Shown here piece by piece: positions 6,684-13,712 of a stretch of 18,377 bases of DNA (its first letter is position 1; each line of letters begins with the position of its first letter). The notes below the pieces were generated by a model. That model searched no databases, was not told the origin of the DNA, and was given only the letters and a program-made list of their open reading frames with translations. The DNA is from Victivallales bacterium (GTDB taxonomy: Bacteria > Verrucomicrobiota > Lentisphaeria > Oligosphaerales > Oligosphaeraceae): assembly GCA_900769285.1 (NCBI GenBank), contig CAAGGB010000336.1, forward strand, positions 1-18,377, read 5' to 3'. The position numbers were made by a program, and so were the translations under genes.

Positions 6684-8468
6684 ATGGACAACGAGACAAG
6701 ACAGAATGTGGGTCGCATCACGCGGGTGAACGGCCCGATCGTCGAGGCCTGCGACATGGAGCGCGCGGGGATGCTCGAGGTGGTCGAGGTCGGCGAGCTG
6801 CGTCTGATAGGCGAGGTCATCCGGGTTCGCGGCAAGGGGCTGGCGACGGTCCAGGTGTACGAGAACACGAGCGGCCTGCGTCCGGGCGAGCCCGTGTACT
6901 GCACGGGGCGTCCGCTGTCTGTGCGCCTGGGGCCGGGACTGCTGGGGACCATCTACGACGGCATCCAGCGTCCGCTGGAGCGGCTGGCCGCCTCGTCGGG
7001 CGCGATGCTGAAGCGCGGCGAGAAGTCGGACCGTCTGGACGTGACGCGCCGGTGGTCGTTCAAGCCGCTGCTGAAGGTGGGTGACGAGGTGTCTGGTGGG
7101 ACGGTCTACGGCGAGGTCCAGGAGACGCTGTCGGTGCTTCACCGGGTGATGGTGGAGCCGGGTGTGTCGGGTCGGATTGTGTCGCTGGTGGCGGCGGGCG
7201 AGTACACGGGCGAGGAGACGCTGTGCGTGGTGGAGCAGGCGGACGGTCGCCGTCGCGAGCTGACGATGTTCACGCACTGGCCGCTGCGTCGTCCGCGTCC
7301 GGTTCGTGAGCGTCAGGCGCTGACGCGGCCGTTGCTGACGGGTCTGCGGGTGGTCGATGCGTTCTTCCCGATAGCGAAGGGCGGCGCCTCGGCGATACCG
7401 GGCGGCTTCGGCACGGGCAAGACGATGACGCAGCAGGCGCTGGCGAAGTGGTCGGACGCGGACATCATCGTGTACATCGGCTGCGGCGAGCGCGGCAACG
7501 AGATGACCGAGGTGCTGCGCGAGTTCCCGGAGCTGCAGGATCCGCGGACGGGCCGCTCGCTGATGGAGCGCACCATCCTGATTGCGAACACGTCGAACAT
7601 GCCGGTGGCGGCGCGTGAGGTGTCCATCTACACGGGCATCACGCTGGCCGAGTACTACCGCGACATGGGCTACGACGTGGCGGTGATGGCGGACTCGACG
7701 TCGCGGTGGGCGGAGGCCCTGCGCGAGCTGTCGGGCCGTCTGGAGGAGATGCCGGCGGACGAGGGCTTCCCGGCGTATCTGCCGGCGCGTCTGGCGGGCT
7801 TCTACGAGCGCGCGGGCAGCGTGGAGACGCTGAACGGCCGCACCGGCTCGGTCTCGGTGATTGGCGCGGTCTCGCCTCCCGGCGGCGACTTCTCGGAGCC
7901 GGTGACGCAGCACACGAGCCGCTTCATCCGCTGCTTCTGGGCGCTGGACCGCGACCTGGCGAACGCGCGGCACTATCCGGCCATCAGCTGGACGAACAGC
8001 TACAGCGAGTATCTGGTCGAGGTGGCCGACTGGTGGCGCCAGAAGGACAGCGACTGGCAGCGCCACCGCGACCTGCTCATGGAGACCCTCCAGGAGGAGG
8101 TCGCCCTCCAGCGCATCGCCAAGCTCATCGGCCCCGACGCCCTCCCCGACCATCAGCGACTCATCCTCATGGTCGCCGACTACATCAAAAACGCCTTCCT
8201 CCAGCAGAATTCCTTCGACGACGTCGACATGTACTGCTCGCCCGAGAAGCAGACCTGGATGATGCGGATGCTTGCCACCTTCATCACCAAGTCACAGGCG
8301 CTCATCAAGAAGGGGGCCACCCTCAGCGACATCAGCGCCATCGGCTCGCTCCCGCGGCTCCTCCGCATGAAGAGCGAGGTCCGCAACGACGACGGCGCCG
8401 CCATGGCAGCCCTCGAGCAGACCGTCTCCTCCGAGCTCGACGCCCTCGAGGGCAAGCTGCGCGGCTGA
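6684..8468 (+). CDS. atpA: V-type ATPase catalytic subunit A
   Basis: 594 residues from ATG 6684; the family is 575-600. It carries the three catalytic nucleotide sites of the head. The beta-barrel start GRITRVNGPIVEAC (residues 9-22) is typical. Residues about 110-190 hold the A-specific non-homologous region. The P-loop is GGFGTGKT (240-247, Lys246), the GER of IGCGERGNEMTEVLREFPEL holds the catalytic Glu, and the Walker B region is VMADSTSRWAEALRE (Asp337). PPGGDFSEPVTQHTSRF follows. In-frame starts at GTG 6651 and ATG 6666 would add 11 or 6 residues; 6684 is preferred because AGGT (6674-6677) is well placed and family homology begins nearby. From about 8040, codon use changes sharply from CTG/GCG to CTC/GCC. 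Confidence 0.96.
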   Translation: MDNETRQNVGRITRVNGPIVEACDMERAGMLEVVEVGELRLIGEVIRVRGKGLATVQVYENTSGLRPGEPVYCTGRPLSVRLGPGLLGTIYDGIQRPLERLAASSGAMLKRGEKSDRLDVTRRWSFKPLLKVGDEVSGGTVYGEVQETLSVLHRVMVEPGVSGRIVSLVAAGEYTGEETLCVVEQADGRRRELTMFTHWPLRRPRPVRERQALTRPLLTGLRVVDAFFPIAKGGASAIPGGFGTGKTMTQQALAKWSDADIIVYIGCGERGNEMTEVLREFPELQDPRTGRSLMERTILIANTSNMPVAAREVSIYTGITLAEYYRDMGYDVAVMADSTSRWAEALRELSGRLEEMPADEGFPAYLPARLAGFYERAGSVETLNGRTGSVSVIGAVSPPGGDFSEPVTQHTSRFIRCFWALDRDLANARHYPAISWTNSYSEYLVEVADWWRQKDSDWQRHRDLLMETLQEEVALQRIAKLIGPDALPDHQRLILMVADYIKNAFLQQNSFDDVDMYCSPEKQTWMMRMLATFITKSQALIKKGATLSDISAIGSLPRLLRMKSEVRNDDGAAMAALEQTVSSELDALEGKLRG

Positions 8469-8530
8469 GGCACGACGACCACCACGACACCTAGTTTCAG
8501 CATATCGATCGACAAGAGAAGAGCCAGGAC

Positions 8531-9937
8531 ATGAACTACGCAGGTTTGGAATACAGTGGGGTGCGGAACATCGACGGACCGCTCGTCTTCATCGACGGCA
8601 TCCGCGGCGTGGCCTACGATGAGCTGGTCGAGATCACGACGCCGGGAGGCGAGGTCCGTCTGGGCCAGGTCCTGGACGTCACCGCCTCGACGGCCGTCGT
8701 CCAGGTGTTCGGCGGCACGGACTCGCTGGCGCAGTCCGGCACGCGCTCGCGCTTCCTGGGGACTTCGCTGGAGATACCCGTCTCGAAGTCGATGCTGGGA
8801 CGCGTGTTCGATGGCCTGGGTCGTCCCAAGGACGGCCTGCCGGCGCCGCTGACGTCGCTGCGCCGCGACGTGAACGGCACGCCCGTCAACCCGTATGCCC
8901 GCGAGTATCCGCGTGACTTCATCCAGACGGGCATCTCGTCCATCGACCTCATGAACACGCTGGTGCGCGGTCAGAAGCTGCCCATCTTCTCGGGCAACGG
9001 CCTGCCCCACAACCGCATGGCCGCCCAGATTGCGCGGCAGGCCAAGCTGCTCAACGAGGACGTCGAATTCGCCATCGTGTTCGCCGCCATGGGCGTCAAG
9101 CACGACGTGGCGCGGTTCTTCATCGACTCGTTCGAGCGCTCGGGCGTGCTGCACAACGTGGCGATGTTCCTGAGTCTGGCGGACGACCCGTCGGTGGAGC
9201 GCCTCATCACGCCGCGCTCCGCGCTGACGCTGGCCGAGCACCTCGCGTTCGACGAGGGGATGCACGTGCTGGTCATCATCACCGACATGTCCAACTACTG
9301 CGAGGCGCTGCGCGAGATTGCGACGGCCCGCGGCGAGATTCCCTCGCGCAAGGGCTACCCCGGGTACCTGTACAGCGATTTGGCGTCCATGTACGAGCGC
9401 GCGGGGCGTCTGCGCGGCCAGAGCGGCTCCATCACCCAGATGCCCATCCTCACGATGCCGTCGGACGACATCTCGCACCCGATACCCGACCTGACGGGCT
9501 ACATCACGGAGGGGCAGATTGTGCTGGAGCGCGACATGTTCCAGCGCGGCATCTACCCGCCGGTGGCGGGTCTGCCGTCGCTGTCGCGTCTGATGAAGGA
9601 CGGCATCGGCAAGGGCCGTACGCGCGACGACCATCCGCATGTGGCCTCGCAGCTGTTTGCGGCGTATTCGCGGGTGAAGGACATCCGGTCGCTGGCGAAC
9701 GTGGTCGGCGAGGAGGAGCTGAGCGCGGTGGACAAGCTGTATCTGAAGTTCGGCGAGGCGTTCGAGAGCCGCGTGGTCTCGCAGGGCGAATACGAGAACC
9801 GCTCCATCGAGGAGACGCTCTCGATTGGCTGGGACGTGCTGCGGGTGCTGCCGCGCGCGGAGCTGCTCCGCCTCAGCGAGGAGGAGCTCAAGACCTACTA
9901 TGATCAGCCCATCTCCATCAAGGACGTCGAGGCGTAA
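8531..9937 (+). CDS. atpB: V-type ATPase regulatory subunit B
   Basis: 468 residues, normal length. B alternates with A in the head and contributes residues, including the arginine finger, to the catalytic sites. The beta-barrel start has VRNIDGPLVFIDGIRGVAYDE (residues 11-31). As expected for B there is no intact Walker A; the corresponding stretch reads IFSGNGLPHNRMAAQIARQA. Other signatures are DMSNYCEALREIATARGEIP, the YLYSDLASMYERAGRLRGQSG segment ending near residue 299 with SITQ following, and PIPDLTGYITEGQI. The ATG has CCAGGA just upstream. It follows subunit A by 62 bases and precedes D by 42. Confidence 0.96.
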   Translation: MNYAGLEYSGVRNIDGPLVFIDGIRGVAYDELVEITTPGGEVRLGQVLDVTASTAVVQVFGGTDSLAQSGTRSRFLGTSLEIPVSKSMLGRVFDGLGRPKDGLPAPLTSLRRDVNGTPVNPYAREYPRDFIQTGISSIDLMNTLVRGQKLPIFSGNGLPHNRMAAQIARQAKLLNEDVEFAIVFAAMGVKHDVARFFIDSFERSGVLHNVAMFLSLADDPSVERLITPRSALTLAEHLAFDEGMHVLVIITDMSNYCEALREIATARGEIPSRKGYPGYLYSDLASMYERAGRLRGQSGSITQMPILTMPSDDISHPIPDLTGYITEGQIVLERDMFQRGIYPPVAGLPSLSRLMKDGIGKGRTRDDHPHVASQLFAAYSRVKDIRSLANVVGEEELSAVDKLYLKFGEAFESRVVSQGEYENRSIEETLSIGWDVLRVLPRAELLRLSEEELKTYYDQPISIKDVEA

Positions 9938-9979
9938 GGGCGTGAGAGCGAGAAGGGCTGAGGAGGCGTCATCATCATC

Positions 9980-10648
9980 ATGAGCATCATCAACGTACCG
10001 CCGACCAAGACGAAGCAGTTGGAGATGAAGCGCGACCTGGCGACCGCCATGGAGGGCTACACGCTGCTGGAGCAGAAGCGCGAGATTCTGGTGATGGAGC
10101 TGATGCACCTGCTGGACCGCGTGAAGCTGGTCCAGCGCGAGGTCGACGAGCGCCGCGCCCGCGCCTACGCGACGCTGCGCCGCGCGATGTCCTACAACGG
10201 GTACCACCTGATGCGCCGCGTCGCCGAGGGCATCGAGTACGAGCACCACGTGGAGGCCCATGTGCGCATCGCCGCCGGCGTGCGCATCCCCTCCCTCGAG
10301 ACGCGCCACGGCAGCTTCTCCTCACAGTACGGACTCATCGGCACCGACTCCCTCGTCGACCAGACCATGACCGACTACCTCGCGCTCCTCGAGGCGCTCG
10401 GACACCTCGCCGAGCTGGAGTCGGCCGTCTGGCTGCTGGCGCGCGAGCTCAAGAAGACCCAGCGGCACGTCAATGCGCTCGAACATATCTTCATCCCCAA
10501 CTACCGCGACACCCTGCGCTTCATCGGTCAGGCCCTCGAAAGCAAGGAACTCGAGTCCTTCAACACCATGAAGACCGTCAAGAAGCGCCTGGAGCGGGCC
10601 AATGCCGAGGGGGACGGCGACGGGACGGCGCAGGGCGCCGACGCCTGA
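9980..10648 (+). CDS. atpD: V-type ATPase subunit D (central shaft)
   Basis: 222 residues. Subunit D is the long antiparallel coiled coil that rotates inside A3B3 and transmits torque to the K ring. The start NVPPTKTKQLEMKRDLATAM (residues 5-24) matches the family pattern of a short lead followed by a long N-terminal helix (about 12-75), with the second long helix at about residues 130-210 (for example ELKKTQRHVNALEHIFIPNY, the conserved N-A-L-E-x-x-x-I-P segment). GAGGAGG lies at 9960-9966. The last codons (EGDGDGTAQGADA) are an acidic, probably disordered tail. Codon use shifts to CTC/GCC-type from about 10255. Confidence 0.94.
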   Translation: MSIINVPPTKTKQLEMKRDLATAMEGYTLLEQKREILVMELMHLLDRVKLVQREVDERRARAYATLRRAMSYNGYHLMRRVAEGIEYEHHVEAHVRIAAGVRIPSLETRHGSFSSQYGLIGTDSLVDQTMTDYLALLEALGHLAELESAVWLLARELKKTQRHVNALEHIFIPNYRDTLRFIGQALESKELESFNTMKTVKKRLERANAEGDGDGTAQGADA

Positions 10649-10739
10649 GACGCATCGTCGTCGGCGGCGCGCAGGAAGGAAGGGAAACGGACAGTCTTTT
10701 TCGGAAATCTCTACTATTAGGATGGGGGTATAGGCGGAT

Positions 10740-11189
10740 ATGGCGCAGGATTTTCTACAGAGATTGCTGCTGGTGGTCGATGCGACGGAGCCGTCGCAGC
10801 GTGCCGTTGACATGGCGCTGGGGCTGGCCGCCCAGGTGAAGGCCGAGCAGGTGGTCATCGCGTACATCATCGACACGGATCTTCTCGGCGGCCTGCTTGA
10901 CCGGCATGTCCTGGTCCTGGACGAGCTGGACGGGCTGGTCGAGGACTTCGAGGCGCAGGGCAAGCGTCTGTTCCAGCAGTATCAGGCGCAGGCCACGGCC
11001 GCCGAGGTCGCCCTCAAGCCCATCATCTGCCAGGGGCGGCTCTATCAGGTCGTCCTCCACTGCATCGACAAGTATCAGTGCGAGGCCGTCGTCATCGACT
11101 TCGGACGCGACGCCCATCGCCAGGGCGACTTCCACAACGAGCGCCAGCTCGTCCTCGACCAGGCTCGCGTCCCCGTTTTCGTGGTGTGA
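10740..11189 (+). CDS. Universal stress protein (UspA-like) domain protein
   Basis: 149 residues, one USP domain. The opening RLLLVVDATEPSQRAVDMALGLAAQVKAEQVVIAYIIDTD fits the first strand-helix-strand of the fold, and the end LDQARVPVFVV fits the last strand. The G-x2-G-x9-G-S/T ATP-binding motif expected before that helix is not present (the region reads VIDFGRDAHRQGDFHNERQL), so it probably belongs to the class that does not bind ATP, as inference. It lies 91 bases after subunit D on the same strand, so it may be the last gene of the ATPase transcript or have its own promoter; no clear one is seen. Function is unknown beyond the family's link to stress and energy state. Codon bias shifts to C-ending in its 3' half. 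Confidence 0.75.
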   Translation: MAQDFLQRLLLVVDATEPSQRAVDMALGLAAQVKAEQVVIAYIIDTDLLGGLLDRHVLVLDELDGLVEDFEAQGKRLFQQYQAQATAAEVALKPIICQGRLYQVVLHCIDKYQCEAVVIDFGRDAHRQGDFHNERQLVLDQARVPVFVV

Positions 11190-11201
11190 GGCTATTTCTT
11201 G

Positions 11202-11219
11202 TCCACAAAACACACAAAA
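11202..11219 (+). repeat. 3'-end motif copy 1 (TCCACAAAAYACACAAAA), after the USP gene
   Basis: 18-base A/C-rich sequence beginning 12 bases after the USP stop. It matches the copy at 14553-14570 in 17 of 18 positions. Its 5' part (11201-11213) is complementary, in 12 of 13 positions, to GTGTTTTGTGCAC at 11240-11252, so the transcript can fold back. The core CACAAAACAC also appears, on the opposite strand, in the neighbouring repeat array. Confidence 0.7.
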
Positions 11220-11235
11220 ATCACAAACAGCTTCC

Positions 11236-11333
11236 GTAAGTGTTTTGTGCACGGCCCCCCCTCATTCGTAAGTGTTTTGTGCACGGAACCCCTCATTTGT
11301 AAGTGTTTTGTGCGCGTTGTAAGTGTTTTGTGC
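11236..11333. repeat. Four-copy direct repeat GTAAGTGTTTTGTGC
   Basis: Identical 15-base units start at 11236, 11268, 11299 and 11319 (steps of 32, 31 and 20 bases). The first two sit in longer units with near-identical ACGG..CCCCTCATT tails; the last two have shorter linkers. Read on the reverse strand each unit is GCACAAAACACTTAC, that is, the same CACAAAACAC core as the 3'-end motif, in sense orientation to the FHA/PEGA gene that ends at 11416. The units are too short and uneven to be CRISPR. Confidence 0.85.
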
Positions 11334-11348
11334 GTCTGGGGAAGGAAA

Positions 11349-11388
11349 GCCAGGGCGCCCGGCGAGGAGTCTCGCCGGGCGCCCTGGC
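11349..11388. terminator. Perfect 18-bp stem hairpin, likely bidirectional terminator
   Basis: GCCAGGGCGCCCGGCGAG (11349-11366) pairs perfectly with 11371-11388 around a GAGT loop. It lies between two convergent genes, 27 bases beyond the FHA/PEGA stop. On the reverse strand the stem is followed by TTTCCTTCC; on the forward strand by CTTTGG. The tails are weak for classical intrinsic termination, but stem strength and position support a shared terminator. Confidence 0.7.
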
Positions 11389-11415
11389 CTTTGGATGCGT
11401 GTGTGCGGTTGCGTC

Positions 11416-13554
11416 TCAGTCCGGATAGGGGAGGAGGACGCAGTTGGAGAAGATGTAGACGTTCTCCTTGTCGGGGCCCTCGTAGACGCCTCGGATGGAG
11501 ATGAGCTGTCGCTGGCGGCTGAGTTCGCCGATTTTCTTGTAGTCCTCCTCGGGGGCGTTGGGCGAGAGGAGGCAGCGGATGTGCTTTCCGAACTGTATCC
11601 AGGTTCCGCGCGGAGTCCTGAGTCTGGAGGTGACTTCGCCGGTGAGGCAGAGCATTTCGCGGACGTAGCCACGGAAGCTGACGTAGCGGGCGCGCTCGAG
11701 GAAGTCCTCGACGGTGAGGCTGAGCTTGGACTTGGTGCTCATCTGCTCGCTGGGCTGCCGTCCGGCGCGGTTTCTGAGGATGAGGTCGCGGTCTTCGGGG
11801 GTGAGCTCGACGAGCTCGCGGTAGACGTAGGTGCCGCGTTCGAGCTCGCCGGAGAGGGGCTCCAGGCGGATGAAGCGCTCGCGGCGGTTGTCGGTGGTGA
11901 GGAGCTCGAATTCGCCGTTTTCCTGTCGGAGCATCATGCCGGCGATGGTCTTGCCGTCCTTGAGGATGGCCTTGTGGGTGGGTATCCAGATGAAGGTGCG
12001 GCGCTTGAGGGTGGCGTTCTTGGGGATGGTGACGGCGCTGTTGTCGAACTGTCCGGTGGCGGGATGGACGACCTTGACGGTGGCGTTTCCGGGGAGGAGG
12101 TTGCCGACGAAGAGTGGCGCGGACACGAGGTGGTCGTCGCCCTCCTCCGTGATGCCGACGAGCTGTCCGTCGAGGTAGACCTCGCAGCCGGCGGGCGTGG
12201 TGGCGATTTCAAGAGCGCCGAGCTGCTTGGTGAGGGCGGTCTCGACGCGGGCGCCCTTGGCGGGATCCTTGACGAACGTCACCTGACGCGTCTCGTAGCC
12301 GAGGAGCTCGAACGTCAGCTCATGCTCGCCGGGACGGATGTTCTGCGCGACCAGCGGGGTGGTCCCCAGCACGATGCGCCCCAGGCGGACTAGGGCGCCG
12401 GACGGCTCGGAGGTGACCTGAAGCGCGTCCGCCTTGAGCACAAGCCGCAGAGGCTCCGTCGGCAGCTCGCCCGGCAGTTGGAGCAGCAGCATCTGGCGCT
12501 CATAGCCCGCCTTCGCGAGTTCGAGAGAGTAGGACTTGTTGGGCTTGAGGTCGCGGAGCAGCACGGGCGTGACGCCGCTATGGACGCCTTCCAGCAGCAC
12601 ATCCGCACCCGCCGGCTCGGTGGCGATGATGATGGACTGCGGCTCGTCCTCCTGGTCGTCCGCCGCCGCGGCTTTCGCTTCGGGCTTCGCGGCCGGCGCC
12701 GGGCTGCTCTCGGGCGCCGTCGCCGTGGTGGTCTCGGGCGGTGGCTCGGGCGTCGTCTCGGGCGTCGTCTTGGGCTGGGCGACGGGGACGGCCTCGACGG
12801 CCTTCTCGCTGAGGAGCTCCTCGCCACGGGCGCTGCCGGGCGCGGGCTCGGGTTCGGCGGTTCTCGGCTCCGTCTCGGCGGGCGCCGTCATGGCGACCGC
12901 CTCCTCGGGCGCGGGCGAGGTGGGGCGCTTGGGCCAGAGGGCCAGGAAGGCGATGAGGCCCAGCACGATGACGATGAGGCCGATGAGGCCGTATTTGGCG
13001 GCGTTGGCCAAGTTGTCGAGGCTGAAGCGTGATGGCGCCTCGATTTCGCGGCCGTAGGCGTCGACCTGCTTGCCGAGGTCGGCGGTGGGCGTGAGGCGCG
13101 GGAGCGGCTCCGGTGCGGGTCCGGCGGCGGGACGGTCCTCCAGGATGGTGACGGGCAGTGGCGGCGGCGTGGCGATGGCGTCGGCGTCGGCGGGCGGGAG
13201 CGGCGGTGGCTCCTCGGCGGGGGGGAGCGGCGGTGGCTCCTCGGCGGGCGCAGAGTCGGTCTCCAGCTTGAAGACGTGGTCGTAGACGGTGATTTCGTCG
13301 CCTTCGTGGAGGGTTTTCTGGAAGTCGATGCGTCTGCCGTTGACCTGGACGCCATTGACGCTGGCGCAGTCCTGGACGAGCCATTGGTCATCGTACACGT
13401 CGTGGTAGATCTTGCAGTGACGGCGCGAGACACCGGCCTGTTTGATGACGAAATCGTTGTCGGAGCCTCTGCCGATGGTGAAGGAGTCTTCATCCGCGTC
13501 TGGCAGGTGCAGGATGCGTCCGGGCTCCTCGCCCTTGAGAATGCGCAATTGCAT
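11416..13554 (-). CDS. FHA domain - transmembrane - triple PEGA repeat protein
   Basis: 712 residues. An N-terminal FHA domain (about 1-97) binds phosphothreonine peptides; its key residues are visible: GRG (28-30), SRRH (43-46) and SVNGVQVNG (65-73). A Pro/Glu-rich linker contains two copies of PAEEPPPLP (103-120). One transmembrane helix spans about 188-207, so the FHA part is probably cytoplasmic. After an Ala/Pro/Glu-rich spacer (210-305) come three PEGA-like beta repeats at about 308-373, 377-440 and 446-495, each with a TxPxGxxVxLxG-type core, expected outside the membrane. The C-terminal part (about 625-708) resembles a small OB-fold domain (RGYVREMLCLTGEVTSRL and on), a tentative reading. 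GAGGAGA (13561-13567) precedes the ATG. It is divergent from PHP and convergent with USP. No Ser/Thr kinase is in the window. Partner and process are unknown. Confidence 0.85.
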   Translation of the reverse strand: MQLRILKGEEPGRILHLPDADEDSFTIGRGSDNDFVIKQAGVSRRHCKIYHDVYDDQWLVQDCASVNGVQVNGRRIDFQKTLHEGDEITVYDHVFKLETDSAPAEEPPPLPPAEEPPPLPPADADAIATPPPLPVTILEDRPAAGPAPEPLPRLTPTADLGKQVDAYGREIEAPSRFSLDNLANAAKYGLIGLIVIVLGLIAFLALWPKRPTSPAPEEAVAMTAPAETEPRTAEPEPAPGSARGEELLSEKAVEAVPVAQPKTTPETTPEPPPETTTATAPESSPAPAAKPEAKAAAADDQEDEPQSIIIATEPAGADVLLEGVHSGVTPVLLRDLKPNKSYSLELAKAGYERQMLLLQLPGELPTEPLRLVLKADALQVTSEPSGALVRLGRIVLGTTPLVAQNIRPGEHELTFELLGYETRQVTFVKDPAKGARVETALTKQLGALEIATTPAGCEVYLDGQLVGITEEGDDHLVSAPLFVGNLLPGNATVKVVHPATGQFDNSAVTIPKNATLKRRTFIWIPTHKAILKDGKTIAGMMLRQENGEFELLTTDNRRERFIRLEPLSGELERGTYVYRELVELTPEDRDLILRNRAGRQPSEQMSTKSKLSLTVEDFLERARYVSFRGYVREMLCLTGEVTSRLRTPRGTWIQFGKHIRCLLSPNAPEEDYKKIGELSRQRQLISIRGVYEGPDKENVYIFSNCVLLPYPD
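13196..13249. repeat. 27-bp tandem duplication in the FHA/PEGA linker
   Basis: A 26-base stretch starting GGGAGCGGCGGTGGCTCC at 13196 recurs at 13223, a 27-base step, coding for two nine-residue PAEEPPPLP units. The near-identical nucleotide sequence suggests recent slippage, so linker length may vary between strains. Confidence 0.7.
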
Positions 13555-13635
13555 AGGTGTTCTCCTCGTCGTCAGGCTATGTGTGACCTAGGTTCGCCGG
13601 CGGGTGCGGAGCGGGTGCCCCACCCTGCCCCGGCA

Positions 13636-13664
13636 TTGATTTTCTGTGGCCCGTACATTACATT
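13636..13664 (+). promoter_or_regulatory. Candidate sigma70-type promoter for the PHP gene
   Basis: TTGATT (13636-13641), a 17-base spacer and TACATT (13659-13664) lie in the AT-richer end of the 158-base divergent region between the FHA/PEGA and PHP genes. Each hexamer matches consensus in four of six positions. The leader to the ATG at 13713 would be about 40 bases and includes AGGGAGG at 13692-13698. Confidence 0.45.
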
Positions 13665-13712
13665 AACCACTCAATAATCAGTTTGCCAATCAGGGAGGGC
13701 GCATATCGCATC

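Noticed and set aside
8180..10309. 709-residue reverse-strand open frame opposite subunits A, B and D
   Set aside because: Same antisense artefact; composition is not protein-like and the forward genes carry clear catalytic motifs.
11199..11207. DnaA box TTGTCCACA, possible replication origin
   Set aside because: A single box matching the high-GC consensus, explained by the 3'-end repeat motif; no dnaA, dnaN or box cluster, and sister repeat copies do not keep the TTG.
11236..11333. CRISPR array
   Set aside because: Units are only 15 bases, spacers partly resemble each other, steps are uneven and no cas gene is near.
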